In this document: piece by piece, positions 1-57,800 of the stretch
How positions within the stretch are numbered: the stretch's first letter is position 1
How the letters are laid out: each line of letters begins with the position of its first letter
NCBI GenBank assembly: GCA_964017155.1
Contig: OZ024856.1
Span: 9,178,382 to 9,242,381, forward strand
Reading direction: 5' to 3'
DNA from: Oasisia sp. SBJ-2009
Lineage: Eukaryota > Annelida > Polychaeta > Sabellida > Siboglinidae
DNA length: 64,000 nt
Notes under the pieces: model-generated
What the model saw: only the letters and a program-made list of their open reading frames with translations
Told to the model about the DNA's origin: nothing
Databases searched by the model: none
Made by a program: the position numbers and the translations under genes

Positions 1-3000
1 GGGTCGGTGAGTGCAGTGTCACTGTTGTGACATGTCGGATTATCTGGGGCGAGGTGTTACACAGTTATAGAGTATCGTAATTTATAACGCGAGCACCATT
101 CGGCCTGCTGCATACCATACCAGTAATACAGCGACTGGAAATTAAGTTGAAAGACAACACCACATAACCCACAGTAAAATTAGGTCGTGTAGGCGTCACG
201 AAAAGTCGGATTAATTACCGCTAATCACAAGCCCACTCAGCGAAACAATGTTTGCGGTGAAGAGATTGTACGTGTACCTTGTGTATCCGAGTTTAACCCA
301 TGCGTGTCTTGTTTCCCGATGACACCGAAATAGCAGGTTTCACAGAGGATCCACATACAACACCTACACCGAACGCGCCACTGTTCACCCCTTCATTAAT
401 CGCTAGCCCGAGAGCGGCGTAGACAAGACGTCAGCCGGGTAGGGAGTAGGCAAGATACGCGTACACCGCTGGGCCACGTTGAATCCACTCACCTATTTGT
501 GTAACTTTGACGGCCTGATCGCTGTGAATCGTGCAGCTAAATGAATGTACGTGTATTCATCATTCGTCTCGCTTCGTTGGTGTCTGTCCATTAATAGTCG
601 ACGATAAGTCGTGACGTCGCCGATTTCCCACCACGCCCACGTTATTACACTACCGGCCGACAGTAGCGCTCGGCTGGAGTACCGCTGTTGGCACGCACCG
701 CGCTCGTGGCTAGTGTGTATTTGAGATAACACGCCGTACCAATACAAGATTAACAAGTGCCAGCCGTTCGTTAGAAAACGCCGACTTTTGTAACGAAGTC
801 GTCACGCATGAACGCACGCGATGAGCGCCCACGTTGACAGTCCATGATGTAGCGATCAGTCCGGTTGTTGCGTTCTGGTTTCTGTATCCACGTATTAATC
901 CATATGCCATAATGTTCATGGGTTAAACAAGACGCTACCGTGGCAACTTAATGTTCACGGGGTAAAAAAGACGTTGCCGTGGCAACTTAATTGAATGACA
1001 GTTGATAACTGCTTGCGTTCTAAAGACTAGGTCTAAATACAGGTGTGTGTGTGTGTGCGTGCGTGCGTGCGTGTGTGCGTGCGTGCGTGCGTGCGTGCGT
1101 ATATCACTATTTATATGATGCCCAACAGTTTTGGAATAAGCATCAGTACCAGTTGAGTAAATTTTACAAATTTACGTTACTTTTTACAAATGTCATTGAG
1201 GTGATACTGTGAAAATAAAGTTTAGATTACACAAAGGTAAAAAGGCGTGAGTGCACCGACGTATTTAGGGGAAGAGCGAGGCTGTTGTCCCCAAAATGGT
1301 AGCTGATGACGTCACCACTCTTCAGACAGTGGTTGCTTCCATTAACTAGCTAGGCACAGGAGTCACTCACAGTGTCCAAAGCCATCGCATGTCATAAAAC
1401 GTGTCCAAATGGGTATTCCCGGCTACGTCGGCGAGTGACAGAACTCTAAACTATCAACGATTGGGACAGAAAAATATCTACGTCAACTTCGAAGATTTTG
1501 AAGAAGAAAAACATTCGTCCAGTAGATTTTCAATATATCACTCACAGGTTACGACGTCCCACCAAAACTCGATGACTCTCCTCTAATCTTGTATATCTCT
1601 CCTCTCTCTACACTCTCTCCTTGTTCTCTCACTTCTCTCTTAAATATATAGCAATGGTCTTACAGGTATTTGCAAAATACTACACAATGCGGTTATGCCA
1701 AATTTGACGCGAACACATTTTTCAGTATAAAATAATTGTTTAATCATAAATTACATAACAACATCATGTCAGTTGTAGTTCACGTGTTGCCGCGTACCCA
1801 GTTTCAAAATATATACACTGGTCTCTCTGTGCAAGAACCTAGTTGTTATTACTTTACATATATTTACATTGCATCTGTATAATGAACAACTGCACTGCTC
1901 CAAACTAGTATGAAATCCCTGCATTTGTGTTGCTATGCTACACGTAAAAATACTACGGCTGTACAACAGTGGTCATAAAATGCTAGAGTATTTTGCTCTC
2001 GCCGTACAAGTTTCTTTTACATAATTAAACGGGCACGAAGTAGCATAAATTAGTAACATGACACATAATTCAGGGACAGACAGTAACTAAAACATTATCA
2101 CATCTTGTCATATTTTTCCTACGCCACAACTGCTATGCTGGGTTACCTCTGGGAATTAGCCTTATAACGCCAATGTCGAGTTTATCTCGATGTTGACTCT
2201 AGTCAGTAGATGGCGCCACTATTCATAGCATTCCATGGGACTCGCCATTGCGTCGTATATTACAGCATCACATCAGGTTTTTCGTGCTTATCGCAATACA
2301 TAACTAAATCATATTGAATGAGAACAAGGTATTCCACCTTTGCCAGAAAACCCTCTGCCAAATCGTAATTTACACAGCTTTCTTCAATTATATTTCTGAA
2401 ATATTTCCAGAGAATAAACTCTGCGACTGCGAGCAAGCTTGCATCAGCAATGTGTAGACAACAGTTAAAATTCTACACTGATTTCTGGTACTCTCTGTAC
2501 CCATGTGTATATTTTGATAGGCATTAACAAAAATATGAGAACATCGTGATGAGCATGCCAAATATCAGCATCAGTGTCACATGCTCTACAAAGCAACTGT
2601 CTGGCAGGGTTTGCAAGAGGTCGAAAGGTCACCCAGAGTGAAGATCAAATGGGCATAGGTGACCTACTAATGGTGAGACCATTGAGTGTTCTTACAATAC
2701 ATAACAATTCCCACAATAGCTCAGCTGAGACATAAAATAACATAAAACGTTATCTTCCCTAAAGTATTTCTTATAATATCACCACTTTTGTAAAAAATAC
2801 ACGAAAGACATGTTTACTCAGTCAATCAAATCTTTCTCCACCTTTGGCAAATACAGGGTTTGTCAAATGCAGTGTTTTGCAAATACATCGTTTGGCAAAT
2901 ACAACGTTGGCTAAGGCTACGCTGCATGTCGAAATTTCTATCCCTCACAATGCTGAAAAAAGCTAATTCTGCTGTTATGCTGCATCTCAGTGGACCTTTG

Positions 3001-3186
3001 TAAGATAAAGATCTACAATATTACACTACAAACAAGGAACTTATTTACAAAACAGATACCAGGAATAAACTCTTTCCTGCGACAGGTCGTCCAACAAAAT
3101 ACACATAAGAAGTAATAACTTAATAACATATTTCTGGGGAATATGTCAACGAAACAAGACACTCGTCACGGAGGGAGATCCGTTGT
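1..3186. other. 3' UTR and downstream flank of the CH/SAM gene
   Basis: No supported coding sequence. On the minus strand the 3' UTR begins at 3186; its end is not clear (an ATTAAA-like signal, minus strand, is at about 1739-1744). The stretch holds a TG/TGCG microsatellite at 1043-1100 and a four-unit, roughly 16-bp tandem repeat (GGCAAATACA-type) at 2843-2909. Confidence 0.5.
1043..1100. repeat. TGTG/TGCG microsatellite
   Basis: Alternating (TG)n and (TGCG)n units, a purine-pyrimidine alternating tract that can favour Z-DNA. Confidence 0.9.
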
Positions 3187-48327
<45,141 letters not shown>

Positions 48328-48635
48328 GAAACTTATTGATTTTCTTTCAACACAAAGGATCGGCAATCAATGCCGACAGTGCAGCAATACCTAACCGCTG
48401 GGCTCATTATTTAAACTGTGATTGCATCACAGGTGGGTGGCGGAAACGAACCACGAACCGCCCTTTGTGGTAGGGCAAACTGTGGCTTGCAGATCTTGCT
48501 GGACTGTGGTAGGAGCAACTCACTTTCCCTTTGTACTGCTGAATGTTGCCAGGCTGGGCTGTTGGCGTAGTCCGGTAAATGAGGAATCAGTCATGAGAGG
48601 GCTTGTATTTCACGCTTCATCGAATCCATACACCG

Positions 48636-48646
48636 TGTATATATAG
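48636..48646 (-). promoter_or_regulatory. Possible TATA box upstream of exon 1
   Basis: On the minus strand the sequence reads ctatatatacacgg about 310 bp before the ATG at 48327. A TATATATA core in an otherwise CpG-containing region suits a core promoter, with transcription expected to begin roughly 30 bp downstream. AT-rich words are common in this genome, so this is weak. Confidence 0.3.
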
Positions 48647-51600
48647 ATGCCTCCAATCAAGTCTGCATCTCTGGATGGAGTTGCCTGCAGTAAAGACTCC
48701 TCCGCGCTACAAAAACGTGCTCTTCAGCATCACCGAAGCTGGGGCAGTCTGAACCAAGTGAAAACCTCAGCACCAATATTCAGTCGAGTCGCAATAGTTT
48801 TCCATTAAAGCAGCGATCGTTGTCAAAACAAGCCACAGCCGAAGTGTCAATATAAACAACGTAATCCATTCATCTCACTTGACGCATGATGCATACACTC
48901 GTCCTGTCTTGCCGTTCTCTTCATAACCGGTAACACACAAACTTGAACCGTCTCACAGGAGCTCCTCTCAGAGTGTCTCCATTCCCCACGAGTCTGACAC
49001 CTTTAATGACAATCTTACTCAACACCTAAACAGATGTCTACTCAGGTAGAACAGTCACACCTCACCCACAACTCTCCTCCTGAATGGTCAAACTCACCCT
49101 GGACACAAGCTGGACCTCTTTGTGTCCAGCATGCCACTTAACTACACCCAATTGAACAGCAAATAGCCGGCCAGCAGGGCACATTGAAATGCTAATACCT
49201 GGTCATTGCCAGAAGACACTCAATTCCGCATTATCCTGGCAGTGTTATCAGTGCTTCAGGAATTTCACCTGCGTCTACGCAAGGTGCAGTCGATTGTCTT
49301 GCAAATGTGAATCAAATCACCCTATTCCTGACGACACTCCAGCTTCTTAAAGGGAAGTTAATTGCAAGATCAGGGGCGATTTCGCCAGCCCTCATGTACG
49401 GGGTTCAGGGGGGATGACGTATTCGCATACCAACCATAATAACATCATAACATACCATGGTAGGTAGGCCACACTTCTAAGTGTTTAAAACAGTATTGGT
49501 TAATTCGGGAGGGTAACAATTACATTTTCTTATCACAGTCTGAACAATAATTCATCTATCCATTATATCACTTGTTGCTTATTGAAGGGAAACTCAGCTT
49601 CAAGTCATTAAATGAACGGCAAACACATGGAAATGTAGGTTTGTAGCAGTTGAAATTGTTACACAATATCACAATCATTTTAATGTGTGCCTTTATAACC
49701 TTGTCTATCTACCATAACTCCTGGCGTATCAATCAATTCTTCTATCAAGATTAAACCTACCAACTCTTGCAAACCATCATCTTAGATAGAAATTTACAAA
49801 ATATTAACTGGGAAATATGATTCTACTGTTGCATAAAATGTTGTTACATTAAGGGAAAATGATTCAACAACGAGAGGGCACAACCTAAACATATTTAAAG
49901 AAAGATGCAGATTAAACATAAGAAAATGTTCATTTATATTTTGATCGCCTGATGTATGGCATAGTCCGCCACAGTCTGTGGTAGATGCTCCATCAGTCCA
50001 ATCATTGGAAGTAAAAATTGATAAACTATGGTAAAATTATCTTATAAAAAATAATGTTATTGCACCACCTCTACTATGGACTGTGTCACCTTTAGACGCA
50101 TGCGCACAATCTCAAAACAATGCACAAGAGGCAGGAATGCCTAATACAAGCATGAAAAGGACCTGTAAGAACCTGTAAGAATCTTTCAGCTTGGTTTCAA
50201 GGATTTAGGTGTATTAGAAGTTACCTTATAAGTTATTATTATTTTGATGACATTTGTCCCATCGGTTTTTCTTTATGACAACATTTATGACAAAATGCAA
50301 GACATTGTAAAGCAGCAATAGTATTTGCATATATTATAATGATGGTATGAACCTGTTGACAAAGCTTGACATCGCATCATTTTGATCGCGACAAAGACAA
50401 ACTGCAATGTGTTGGATCTGTCACAAATCACTAGCTCAACATAAATATAAATACTACTAAGTTATATTGATAACTGTGTGGTGTAAATGATGCCACATGT
50501 TTACCAATTTGTAAACCAGTCAGGCAAAATGTAGGAATGTGATGTTTACAAGATTGTTGTTGATGTTGTGACGGGAACACTCTTGACACTTAATTTCCGA
50601 TCGTCACAGTGACGCACTAGATGACAATGCTTGAACTGTGACTTTAGAATTCTAAATATAGTCCCAATGCTAAATGTTGCTATTGCTTTATAACTGGTGT
50701 TTATTAAACTAGTGTTAGACATGGTTTATGTAGATTTGTGACCATTGTGGTTTACACTTCAATGTTTAAGAAAATATTATAAATTACCAAACCTAAATAT
50801 ATTTAAAACATTAATTTTGGTGAGAGTTTGGGATGAACCATGTGTCACAATTAACACAGATTAGAAAGTTTGTAAGATTAATATCTTATTTCATGTGAAC
50901 ACCTGGAATGGACACAAATATACGTCCTGGCTCTGGCTGTAATATTACTAAATTATAATACCTACAAATATAACAGCGGAAATACAATAGATGACATTCC
51001 ATTTGGGAGGTGGGCTGTAAGCTATCATACAAGGAACTGTGGTCTTGTATTAATTAATAACAGTCTGTTGTACACCTGCATCAATCAATGTAACTGGTAA
51101 AGTCTTCTTATAATTATTATATATAATAAAGAATTAGTGAATCAGCATTGTATTTTATATCATAAGTGAAATATAAGTAATCTTTCAAGAGACTGCGCTC
51201 CAATTTTTTTGCAATTAATGACAGTATCATGTGCCAGAATTGGGGAAGATAAAATGTTTTGGCTAAACAGAAATGAACAGAAAAAATATGTAAAAATAAA
51301 ATGTTAACATCAGAATGTATGAATTTGGTCGTAACACCATTGAGGTGGACTATTACATATGAAGGGAACGAAGAAGGGGAAATTGAGTCGGAGAATGCTG
51401 GCATACTCCCAGTCACTGACATTCATTCTGTGACAGATAGTCTTTTCTTAAACCTAAGTTAGGATTTATGTGGCAGCCACTGATCAACTGGCAGTTATGT
51501 TGTAACATTTATCATCTAACGTCACTGTCAAAACAGTTGCAAAACAAATAACCATGATAATGATTGAAACATTTTACCCAAGGATAACGTATGACACATG

Positions 51601-52164
51601 ATCGATGTGTGTGTACACAGGTAGGTGAAGATGAATAATCACTGTCTATCACATGGTGTTTTTACCAGTGCACATATACAGACATGTACATATGCAAAAC
51701 AAACTTAGGAGTCTATATGATGTATTATGTTCAACCGTCAAGGAACGGTTCAGTACAAATATCACATTTCTACCTTTTCACAATAAAATAGATGTCTGTG
51801 CAGTGTGAACACGTTTATATTTACAGTTCGTTCACCTCAGTAAGTCAGGAAGCAAATAGCTTACTCTCATTCAATTAGGGATGGTGTCATAATTTACAGA
51901 GTCAATAGCCATGTTGCAATACTTCCAGTGAGTTACCTTGAACTGGTATATGGAGATAATGCAGAATTCGACTTGTAAAATTATTAGTCGGAAGCAGTAA
52001 CTTTCTGCACTGGTTCATTGAAATTATATTTACTGCAAAAGTAAACCAGGAAGATTGAACCAAAACTATTTGTGGACTGCGTGGAAATATGATTAATTGT
52101 AAAGGAAAGTTCTTACGTAGTATAGTATCCTGTCACCAGGACTGCACAAAGTAGTGTACACTTG

Positions 52165-52380
52165 ATTCCCTAGAAGACACGTTCAATCAAACACCGTCTC
52201 AACTTCTCTGGGAAGCATTCAGCCATGCTCCTGTTCATGGGTAAAGACTTCATACCGTAATATTAAACACTGTCTACAGACTATAGCTAGGAACTCATTC
52301 CTACAGAGGAGTGAACTGAAGCTATGTAGTTTCAACATGGCAACACAGGATTCACAGAGACAAACCACTCTGCTGTCAAA
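52165..52380 (-). mobile_element. SINE copy E
   Basis: ctctgggaagcattcagcca, ctgtctacagactatagcta and ggaactcattcctacagagg line up with body motifs of copies A and C; the end acaggattcacag is a decayed B-box region. Confidence 0.55.
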
Positions 52381-52782
52381 ACATCTGGTTTTGTATTCAT
52401 AATCATTTGTAAGCACAATGAGCTCACCAAAAGTGGATAAAAGCAAAATAATACTAAAACCATGCACATACATTATATTTTAAATAAGTATATATAGTTG
52501 GTGAGATTTGGCTACTACTACACTACTGATTATGCTGTTGTTCCTGTCTTATGAATCCACATACATTGGTGGTGATATACGCTAACATCAGTGTCACTCA
52601 TTAGATGGCACCATTGTAATGACTGATGACATAGTAATTACGTACATCACAAACTTCCCCAAAAATTCTATTCTAAAAATTCATATTACTATTATATTAG
52701 TGAGCATTGACGATTGAAGTATGAATAGCTCGAGCCGTACTACTATAGAAGATAAGAAAGTGTCAATTATCAAATAAAATTA

Positions 52783-54160
52783 GTAGGGGAAGTAGGGGCA
52801 TATCCGCATACTGAGGCATGTCCGCACACCCTATTATTTCCGCATCGCGTAACATCTGGGTAGTGGAATCATGCTAAGCGGCATCGTCTAACCCCCAAAT
52901 CAACCACTTGTATTTACTTTTTGATAGAAGTGAATAATTAAAAACTTATGACATAAAATGTTATTTTCGTAAACACTGATGTAATTTTACTGATATGCTG
53001 TTATGTGTATTACTTTAACTGTAAGACGTGCATATACATTTTCTTTCACAATTCCAAATTGCATTTTAATGTTTTATGATGTGTGAAATAAAGGATACTT
53101 TCATAAGTAGCATTTTCGCGCAATTCAGAATTATTCACGAGTTGGATGCTTGGGGCATGTTCGCACAGGCCTGTGCGGTCATGCCCCAGCCGCTGTGCAG
53201 ACGTATTTCGTGCATCGGTGCTTATAACATTATGTAGTCTACTTAGATACACATTTAAAGACTTCAATTGCTTACCACAAATATTATAGGAAACTTTGAT
53301 GTGAGGTAGTATAAGATGATTATTATATAATTATTTAATATTATCAAACTTATTATATCATTCGTCACTTCGTCAATGTGTAATAGGCTATATCGTGCTG
53401 ACGTCACATTTTCCATGTCATGTATCATTAAGTCCGTTAAAGAAATAAAGCTTAATTGATCAAATTGCTCATCGACTAAAATAACCAAGATGACAAATGA
53501 TGTATAATCTATAATATAGAACTTTGCCCGTATACGTTAGTCCATACAAAGCCATGCTCGCACAAATCCGACAAACTGAGTTTTTAGTTTGACTTTGCGC
53601 TTTACGAGACAGACTATACTGTTTTAGCTAGATGGCTTCAGAAAAGCTGGGTTGCAAACTTTGACTTTCCCCGTTACAAAATCATGCTGTTGTTTGCTTT
53701 GACTCTCAAGGAGGAATAAACGTGGACTATGATTCAAGGCCCCTATATTTTCTAAACTTTACGTATATATGAAAACTTGAAACCGTTGATTTGTGTTCTC
53801 TGGTTCTTTTTTTTAGTAATGCACATGTCAGTAGTGTACACATACCAATACACATTATTATTGCAGTTAATGGTCAGTTCTGAGCGACCAGCTGTTGTTT
53901 CGCCATTCCTGGGGCATAACCGCACACAGTGTGCGGCTATGCCCCGTACCTTGGAGCATGTCCGCACAAAGCTATGTCTCTACATTTGACAAAATATTTA
54001 AATATCTGATGGGATATGCGATTTCTTAACTAACTAACAACAAAGGAATATGATTGCTCATTCTGAATACTAAATGTCACCCTCTTAGCATACACAGTGC
54101 ATTATCTATAGCTTGTTTCACCTTAACTTAAGTGTGCGGACATGCCCCTACTTCCCCTAC
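52783..54160. mobile_element. Transposon-like element with 28-bp terminal inverted repeats and repeated internal phrase
   Basis: The left end GTAGGGGAAGTAGGGGCATA and the reverse complement of the right end (GTAGGGGAAGTAGGGGCATG) match almost exactly, with matching continuations. The phrase GGGGCATGTCCGCACA recurs inside, twice as complete palindromes (53152-53187 and 53911-53945). No long open frame, so likely non-autonomous. No clear target-site duplication is visible. Confidence 0.75.
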
Positions 54161-54164
54161 ACAG

Positions 54165-54305
54165 TTAGTGCAATCTCACGACATTTTTGTCGACGGCAAA
54201 GACAGTAAGTTCAAGTTGAAAAAGAGCTCTGAAACGGGCAAGACAATCGAACTCGAAGTGACCTCAGAACCAGCGTCCAAAAGAAGCAGATTAGAAATAG
54301 AACGA
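54165..54305 (+). CDS. Internal exon of an unrecognised plus-strand gene (47 codons)
   Basis: Acceptor cccctacacag, donor CGA|gtacgt, phase 0 in and out. Encodes LVQSHDIFVDGKDSKFKLKK, then SSETGKTIELEVTSEPASKR and SRLEIER: a charged, protein-like sequence with a basic KRSR cluster. I do not recognise the family. It splices in frame to the exon at 54718. Upstream exons were not identified, and the acceptor touches the end of a transposon-like element. Confidence 0.55.
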
Positions 54306-54717
54306 GTACGTACTACCCTACTCTATCTCTAGTCCTAGTCTATGGCTATAGTATATGCCCAGCTCAAGTAGCTGCCTGTGACCGTGTGACTGTGAGCGAC
54401 TCAGTCTCACTCAGACGCAGTGACACACACATAACTCACACAATCAGTCCATTCTCCAACTAAATGTTAATCATTTACCGTATTTATCACGACACTAACC
54501 TACGTGTACCATCTTGACTTTTAGTTTTACGAGTCTTCTCAACATCAAAAAGAGCGCCATTGCCATGGTCCTTGCAAAAAAGAAGGTTCAGTGTCGCCAC
54601 CTGTACGATTAGATTAGAGTGAATTTAACATAGTGCGCGGTCCTTTCTAGGTTTGGTCGTCCACATTCAGTTTTATATATCGATTACTAATCTCTTATAA
54701 CATCAACTAATTTTCAG

Positions 54718-54795
54718 GAATATGCTTCTATGAGGTTTCTTCTTTGGCTAAGAGCTACGTATTCTTTGTCTCTACGAGTTGTGGAAGTCGAGTGA
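54718..54795 (+). CDS. Terminal exon of the unrecognised plus-strand gene
   Basis: Acceptor aattttcag then GAA TAT GCT... encoding EYASMRFLLWLRATYSLSLR and VVEVE, ending in TGA. Phase 0 matches the preceding exon (…EIER|EYAS…). An AATAAA polyadenylation signal follows about 120 bp downstream. The gene would then converge with the minus-strand exon at 60697 only across about 6 kb of intergenic sequence. Confidence 0.45.
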   Translation, partial: EYASMRFLLWLRATYSLSLRVVEVE

Positions 54796-54916
54796 CACAA
54801 GTTTGGCCCAAAAGGAAACGTTGGCTTCTTTCTTGTGTTCCCATGCTACATTATTGTTTCTGTTTTTATTTATAAAATTGTATACTACATAACAATACGT
54901 TGTTCAACTACTCGTT

Positions 54917-54922
54917 AATAAA
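54917..54922 (+). terminator. AATAAA polyadenylation signal for the plus-strand gene
   Basis: The hexamer AATAAA lies in 'cgttaataaatgg', about 120 bp after the TGA of the exon at 54718-54795. The position suits a short 3' UTR. The hexamer also occurs by chance in AT-rich DNA. Confidence 0.4.
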
Positions 54923-55570
54923 TGGAAAACACTGATCAGCGTTGAATTAACACCATTTATAATAAATGTCACGTGCTAGATATCGTAGACAATCACGAAT
55001 AGTCTCGAGTGGGTTACTTAGTAAATTCCTTTTTGTAAATATTTAAGTTATCCCCAGTCAATTGTTACTTCTGCCTTGCCTGGCCGCTGGGGAACTGTTG
55101 TAGAATAGGTTTCGTATTAGCGCACGCGCGTATTCATGGCAAACACTTAACCTATTGGACAGTCATCATAAACATGCGACACCCACTTCACAATCCTAAC
55201 TCCTATCCCATCAATAAAACACCTATATTCACTACGGAGGCATATCTTTGGAGCCATCTACTACCAAGCGGTTGTACACTAATGACTTTTACAAGGGTAC
55301 ATTATTGTGTCGACGGCAGAGGAAGCCTACACGAGTAGATGATGACAGACATAAACAAATCGCTGCTATTTCGTCGACAATGTCCGCGTTGTCAATCTTT
55401 GAAAGAACCGTAGCCGGTAAACTATGAAATACACTGCATGGTCCGAACGACAAACAGGTCCAATCTCTGCTACTCTCGCTTACCCGAAATATCATGCTTT
55501 ATAATAGTTACTGTCAGGTAAGGATTCATCGTTGAGTATACATTTCTTTGAGAATGCAGCTCAGAATCAA

Positions 55571-55916
55571 GTACGTCGTTTAGGACAGTCAACCATACCA
55601 CTTTCACGCAAGTACATCACCTAGGACAGTCAATCACCTAGGACAGTCAATCATCTTTTGGCAAGTACGTCACATGGGACAGTCAATCAACTTCTGGCAA
55701 ATACGTCACTTGGGACAGCCAATCACCTGCAAGAAAGTACGTCACATAGGACAGTCAATCATCTTCGGGCAAGTACGTCACCTAGGACAGTCAATCACCT
55801 TCGGGCAAGTACGTCACCTAGGACAGTCAATCACCTTCGGGCAAGTACGTCACCTAGGACAGCCAATCACCTTCGGGCAAGTACGTCACCTAGGACAGCC
55901 AATCACCCTCGGGCTG
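55571..55916. repeat. 36-bp minisatellite, about 9-10 copies
   Basis: The unit is aagtacgtcacctaggacag plus tcaatcaccttcgggc; left copies are diverged, right ones nearly identical. Because 36 is a multiple of three, several frames stay open with 12-residue repeats (for example ASTSPRTVNHLR); no splice sites or start context support a protein. Confidence 0.9.
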
Positions 55917-57381
55917 AGGCACCCTCAGGAACAAGAGGGTAACTATCCCTCTGAACTTGTGTGCAGGGCAGATGTGGAGTTCGCTTCATCCCGGGGGAAA
56001 TCTCAATTGACAGCGGTGCGGTTGCGAAAATGTTCAACAAACCTTCATCTTCAGATGTCATGGTTCGAGAGAGTCGAAGCAGAGTGGAGCTGAACCCCTT
56101 TTTCATAACCTCAGATGCCATGATTTGAGATAACAGAAGCGGAGTGGAGCTGAAACTCCTCAAATAATGTCGTACCAATGCTATCTACCACATAGAAGAA
56201 AAATTTGTATTTTATCTCCTGCAATTGTTTGATCCAAACACTACGGGAACCTGAACCAAAACAAGGGGCTTGAACAAACAACATAATGACCTTCACGAAA
56301 ACAGTCTTGTGGAAGCCGTCTTCTGTGATGCCCCCTGTCCCCTCGTCCAACTGTCGGTCTGTTGCCCCCTACATACGACACTACTAGCTAATACCCTACC
56401 CCTTTGTCTGGTTTCATCTGCCAATCTCACTCACTATACGGTGAGTCTTTGCTCTAGTAATCATTACTTGACCCAAGTGGCGTGGAACACCTGCGTATTT
56501 GAGTAAAAGCATAGCCCAGAAAGGCAGGAATATTGACAAAAGTAAGAACCCGAATCTGATGATCACGATAATGTGGACCCCTTCTCAGTGTTGGACGTAG
56601 ACGAACCTCGAGGGCGATAAGCACCCAGGCAGTGACAGCCTTAGAGCCAACATAGAAAGGTCGGCTTGGCGTAAATATTCTAAAAAACACTGATTAGTTC
56701 AGAGACCACATGAGATCATGATGTTGTAACCACAATACACACAGACTAGTCAGTTAATAGTTCTAACCCTGTTGAGTGCTGGAAACAAGTAGAACTAGAT
56801 CGACATGATCGAATAACGGTGTTCTTCGTGGGCTTGTGTAGTATATTTCGACTATTTGGTCTCACCGATGCGTCATTGCTGAGGCCATGTAGCATCTAGA
56901 GAGCGCACCATTACTGGCGCATTGTACTCCATGATGGAGTTTACAGCAACAGTGTTGTCGATGTCTAAACTTAATCCGTTAACCACAATGTTCCCATTGT
57001 CCGAGTGGGCACATGTAATTGGACATTTGGCATGCGTCCGACAGTCTCCGGCCAGCAGCGACTGGACGTGTGTACGGGCAGTAGTGTATAATTACTTACG
57101 GCAAATTTAACTTCTGTATATGGACAATACCTACCCGGACAATGTCGGTAGCGTCAGGCGCCGTCCACATGTTTGTTTACATACGTACTCATTGGCCACG
57201 TGATCATCTGATGGGAAACAACTCTGAGTAAGACCCATCAACCAGGGCGGTGGGGAGGACGGGGGGAGGGGTCCGTTGGAGGGATACCCACGGGGACGGG
57301 TGTAAATATTGTGGTTAAACTAGTGCTTGATGTCGTTATCGTTACCAGGTCCAATCACATGTTGAACGACGTTTATATTAA

Positions 57382-57800
57382 GGGAGACCGGGGCTAGTTG
57401 TAACACGGGTAAGTTGTAATAGAGGACATGCAGACCAAACTGCTAATGCAAGTTATTCCGCAAGACGACAGCATGTTCATCAATAGATTTGAACATGTAA
57501 TGTGTAATATCACGTGAATCCGTCGACACGCCATAAAGTTACGCCATTTAAATAAGAGGTACTACCGCACCGGGGTAACTTGTAACATTTTAGGACACCT
57601 CATATAACTTATTGTGCTACATATATGTAATAAGCCAGGCATTTAATTATACACCAATTATCTTCGGGAGATATGTGGGGATCCTTTGGCATGATAACAG
57701 TTTCGACCGCTTAAGAAACTCACCCGCAATCCTGAAATGTGTTATTTCTGTTACAAGTTACCCCATACCGGGGTAACTTGTAACACTTTAGCATGCCTCA
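57382..57800. mobile_element. Second phrase-repeat element (GGGGTAACTTGTAACA family), partial
   Basis: Left end gggagaccggggctagttgt, an internal copy ccggggtaacttgtaacatt at 57570, and a palindrome at 57750-57784 made of GTTACAAGTTACCCC and its inverse. The layout mirrors the 52783-54160 element. I could not define the right terminus. Confidence 0.55.

Larger units (their letters stand above)
48328..52782. other. Region upstream of exon 1: 5' UTR/promoter, then flank
   Basis: CpG-containing sequence to about 49.4 kb suits the 5' UTR and promoter; beyond that, AT-rich sequence without supported exons, plus a SINE copy at 52165. Confidence 0.45.

Noticed and set aside
48328..48366. Upstream TTG start extending exon 1 by 13 codons
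   Set aside because: Eukaryotic start is far more likely at the ATG (48327); the TTG is preceded directly by a TGA stop.
51270..51455. Short protein-like frames on both strands (for example plus ...YEGNEEGEIESENAG...)
   Set aside because: Only about 50 codons, no donor or acceptor pairing with another exon; overlapping open frames on both strands.
55658..56093. 94- and 139-codon plus frames with 12-residue repeats
   Set aside because: A 36-bp minisatellite keeps frames open; no start or splice evidence.
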